Assembly: GCF_000317085.1 (NCBI RefSeq)
Contig: NC_019702.1
Span: 1,518,394 to 1,582,393, forward strand
Reading direction: 5' to 3'
DNA: 64,000 nucleotides
Origin: Synechococcus sp. PCC 7502
Lineage (GTDB): Bacteria > Cyanobacteriota > Cyanobacteriia > Pseudanabaenales > Pseudanabaenaceae
The notes below the pieces were generated by a model that had not been told where the DNA came from, made no database searches, and was given only the letters and a program-made list of their open reading frames with translations. Below, piece after piece: positions 62,813 to 64,000 of the stretch (the first letter of the stretch is position 1; every line of letters begins with the position of its first letter). A program made the position numbers and the translations under genes.

Positions 62813-64000
62813 GCAAGTAACTGCTCCATCCCACTTGGTACTCATAGTTTGGTCTGGGTTTAAAAGCGCAACAATGTGGGGAACGGGACGGGGATCATAA
62901 CTCATCAGAGACTTACCCCGATATGCCAAGGAGGCACTAGCTCCAGAATCTAGCATGACCGCCTCTTGCAAGCCAGCTTTTGCTAGTAATTTTCCTAGGT
63001 TCACAGAATCAATCATTTCCATGGTCACGCCAATTACGGGTCTTCCCTTGCGATCTATACCCCAGAACGCCCGATCGCGATTGGCATCAAAACCATACAA
63101 TTTACCAAAACTAGCTGCATCCTGAGGCTGTCCATTTTTTACCAGCCACCCAGCCGCGACAAAGGCATCGGTAACATCGGGCATTTCTGCTTGTAATTGC
63201 TCTTTAGTCGAGTGCAGAGTGGGATTGTAAGGAATAAACTTAATATCGCTAGGGCTAATTAACACTAGGGGACGATTTTTAAGTAGGGGATTTTCACCTG
63301 ATCGCCCCACATCTAATACCCCTGCATCCTCAGCAAATTGACTGAGCACTGGTCCAATCATTTTATTGCTTTCTAGGGATTGCAAAGAGAAAAAGCCCCC
63401 ATCAACGGCAGCGATCGCCTTGGCAGTTTTCATAATTTCTCGCACTTGAGCGCGGGTGTGGTGATGCACAGTTACAGGTCTTCCGCCAGAGATTAGCGTG
63501 ATGGGCAGACCATCAAAATTCACCAGTTTTTTGGAAATTGGACTGGCAAAGTTGACTACGGTGCTGTCGGGTAAGTTATCTATGTCCTTATCGCTGGTAT
63601 TTCCTGAATCAGGTACTCCATTACTAGCGATCGCTATGACATCAGCAAAACGAGATTGTCCATAACGTCTAATTGCTAATAGATCATCGGATTTTTCTGC
63701 GGGCAATTCATCCCTCGGATCGAGGCTCATGGTTAGGGCAGCTTCATAGCCAACTTCTTTAACCTGATCTTTAATGCGATCGCTATAGGAACCCTCAGGA
63801 TAGGTGAAATATTTAATAGCAATGCCCAATTCTTTTTCCAGAACTTGCTTAGAAATGCGTAACTCGCGATCTACTTGAGCTTCATCAATCCTCGATAAAT
63901 TAAAGTGATTGACCGTATGGGAGGCGATCGTAATTAATCCGCTTTTATACATTTCTCTAATCTGATCCCAATTGGCTTTAGGCTTGTTTCCGCCTTTACC
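62798..64000 (-). CDS. Polysaccharide deacetylase fused to phosphodiester-glycosidase domain (partial, runs off edge)
   Basis: At least 400 residues are visible; the frame stays open to base 64000 (GKGGNKPKANWDQIREMYKS), so the start lies beyond the window. The N-terminal part keeps a polysaccharide deacetylase end (LITIASHTVNHFNLSRIDEAQVDRELRISKQVLEKELGI, FTYPEGSYSDRIKDQVKEVGYEAALTM). From about residue 120 a phosphodiester-glycosidase (NAGPA) domain follows: AVDGGFFSLQSLESNKMIGPVLSQ, FWGIDRKGRPVIGVT, EAVMLDSGASASLAYRGKSL. The pair suggests an envelope-remodelling enzyme that both deacetylates and cleaves phosphodiester-linked sugars. Confidence 0.82.
   Translation of the reverse strand, partial: GKGGNKPKANWDQIREMYKSGLITIASHTVNHFNLSRIDEAQVDRELRISKQVLEKELGIAIKYFTYPEGSYSDRIKDQVKEVGYEAALTMSLDPRDELPAEKSDDLLAIRRYGQSRFADVIAIASNGVPDSGNTSDKDIDNLPDSTVVNFASPISKKLVNFDGLPITLISGGRPVTVHHHTRAQVREIMKTAKAIAAVDGGFFSLQSLESNKMIGPVLSQFAEDAGVLDVGRSGENPLLKNRPLVLISPSDIKFIPYNPTLHSTKEQLQAEMPDVTDAFVAAGWLVKNGQPQDAASFGKLYGFDANRDRAFWGIDRKGRPVIGVTMEMIDSVNLGKLLAKAGLQEAVMLDSGASASLAYRGKSLMSYDPRPVPHIVALLNPDQTMSTKWDGAVTCLSRN

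Overview
The window reads as a cyanobacterial chromosome. The palindrome GCGATCGC (HIP1) and its core GCGATCGC-like variants occur throughout. Several genes are lineage markers: ycf34, pxcA (CemA-like), an SLH/OprB-type porin, guaB3, and small LuxR-type and Rre1/Ycf29-type regulators. The overall AT-rich style would suit a Pseudanabaena-like organism, but I cannot fix the genus from sequence alone.

Layout. (1) 1-9727 is a copper/heavy-metal resistance island: the tail of a CopA-type ATPase, a membrane-anchored cupredoxin, an NrsD-like MFS exporter with a His-rich tail, a CDF exporter, a small periplasmic protein, an HME-RND pump with its adaptor, and a CopM-like tandem DUF305 protein. A VapBC-type toxin-antitoxin pair sits between adaptor and pump. 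Three identical 20-bp CopR-type direct-repeat operators lie 43-46 bp upstream of three minus-strand start codons, which makes this look like one regulon. (2) About 9730-14520 is a small phage-satellite or plasmid-like element next to the 3' end of tRNA-Pro(GGG): a CI/LexA-type repressor, a TOPRIM/DUF3987 replication protein, a C5 cytosine methyltransferase and a small DNA-binding protein, with no integrase visible. Inside the 3' end of the replication gene are twelve iteron-like 8-mers in two arms with exactly mirrored spacing (9-45-12-11-9 | 9-11-12-45-9) around a 114-bp AT-rich centre. I consider this a candidate embedded replication origin and the best finding in the window. The methyltransferase 3' end also appears to encode a second conserved phage-type peptide in another frame. 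(3) 14660-17310 is an IS graveyard (IS982, IS200/IS605, a transposase fragment and an IS5-family copy).

(4) 17500-42800 is mostly core genome: hisD, pheT, a FAH-family hydrolase, rplS, tRNA-Trp, secE-nusG-rplK-rplA-(L10 leader)-rplJ-rplL, hisE, murD, a cNMP-linked MscS channel behind a PedR-like regulator, malQ, hisC, initiator tRNA, a PP2C phosphatase next to ftsY, dps, guaB3, a VOC protein and the porin. (5) 41190-47020 holds an NB-ARC ATPase, DedA, Rre1-like regulator, a degenerate type IIG restriction-modification-like protein and an Fe-S aldo/keto reductase. (6) 47480-51300 is an accessory patch: a PIN-like gene split by a composite IS structure but exactly reconstructable, followed by an attC-like site and a cassette-like orphan gene. 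(7) 51380-64000 mixes orphans, a triple YbjQ protein, a second VapBC pair, MtfA, SIMPL, GNAT, PxcA, an HlyD adaptor, Ycf34 and a deacetylase/phosphodiester-glycosidase protein running off the right edge.

Limits: family names come from motif recognition by eye. No database search, folding program or covariance model was run.
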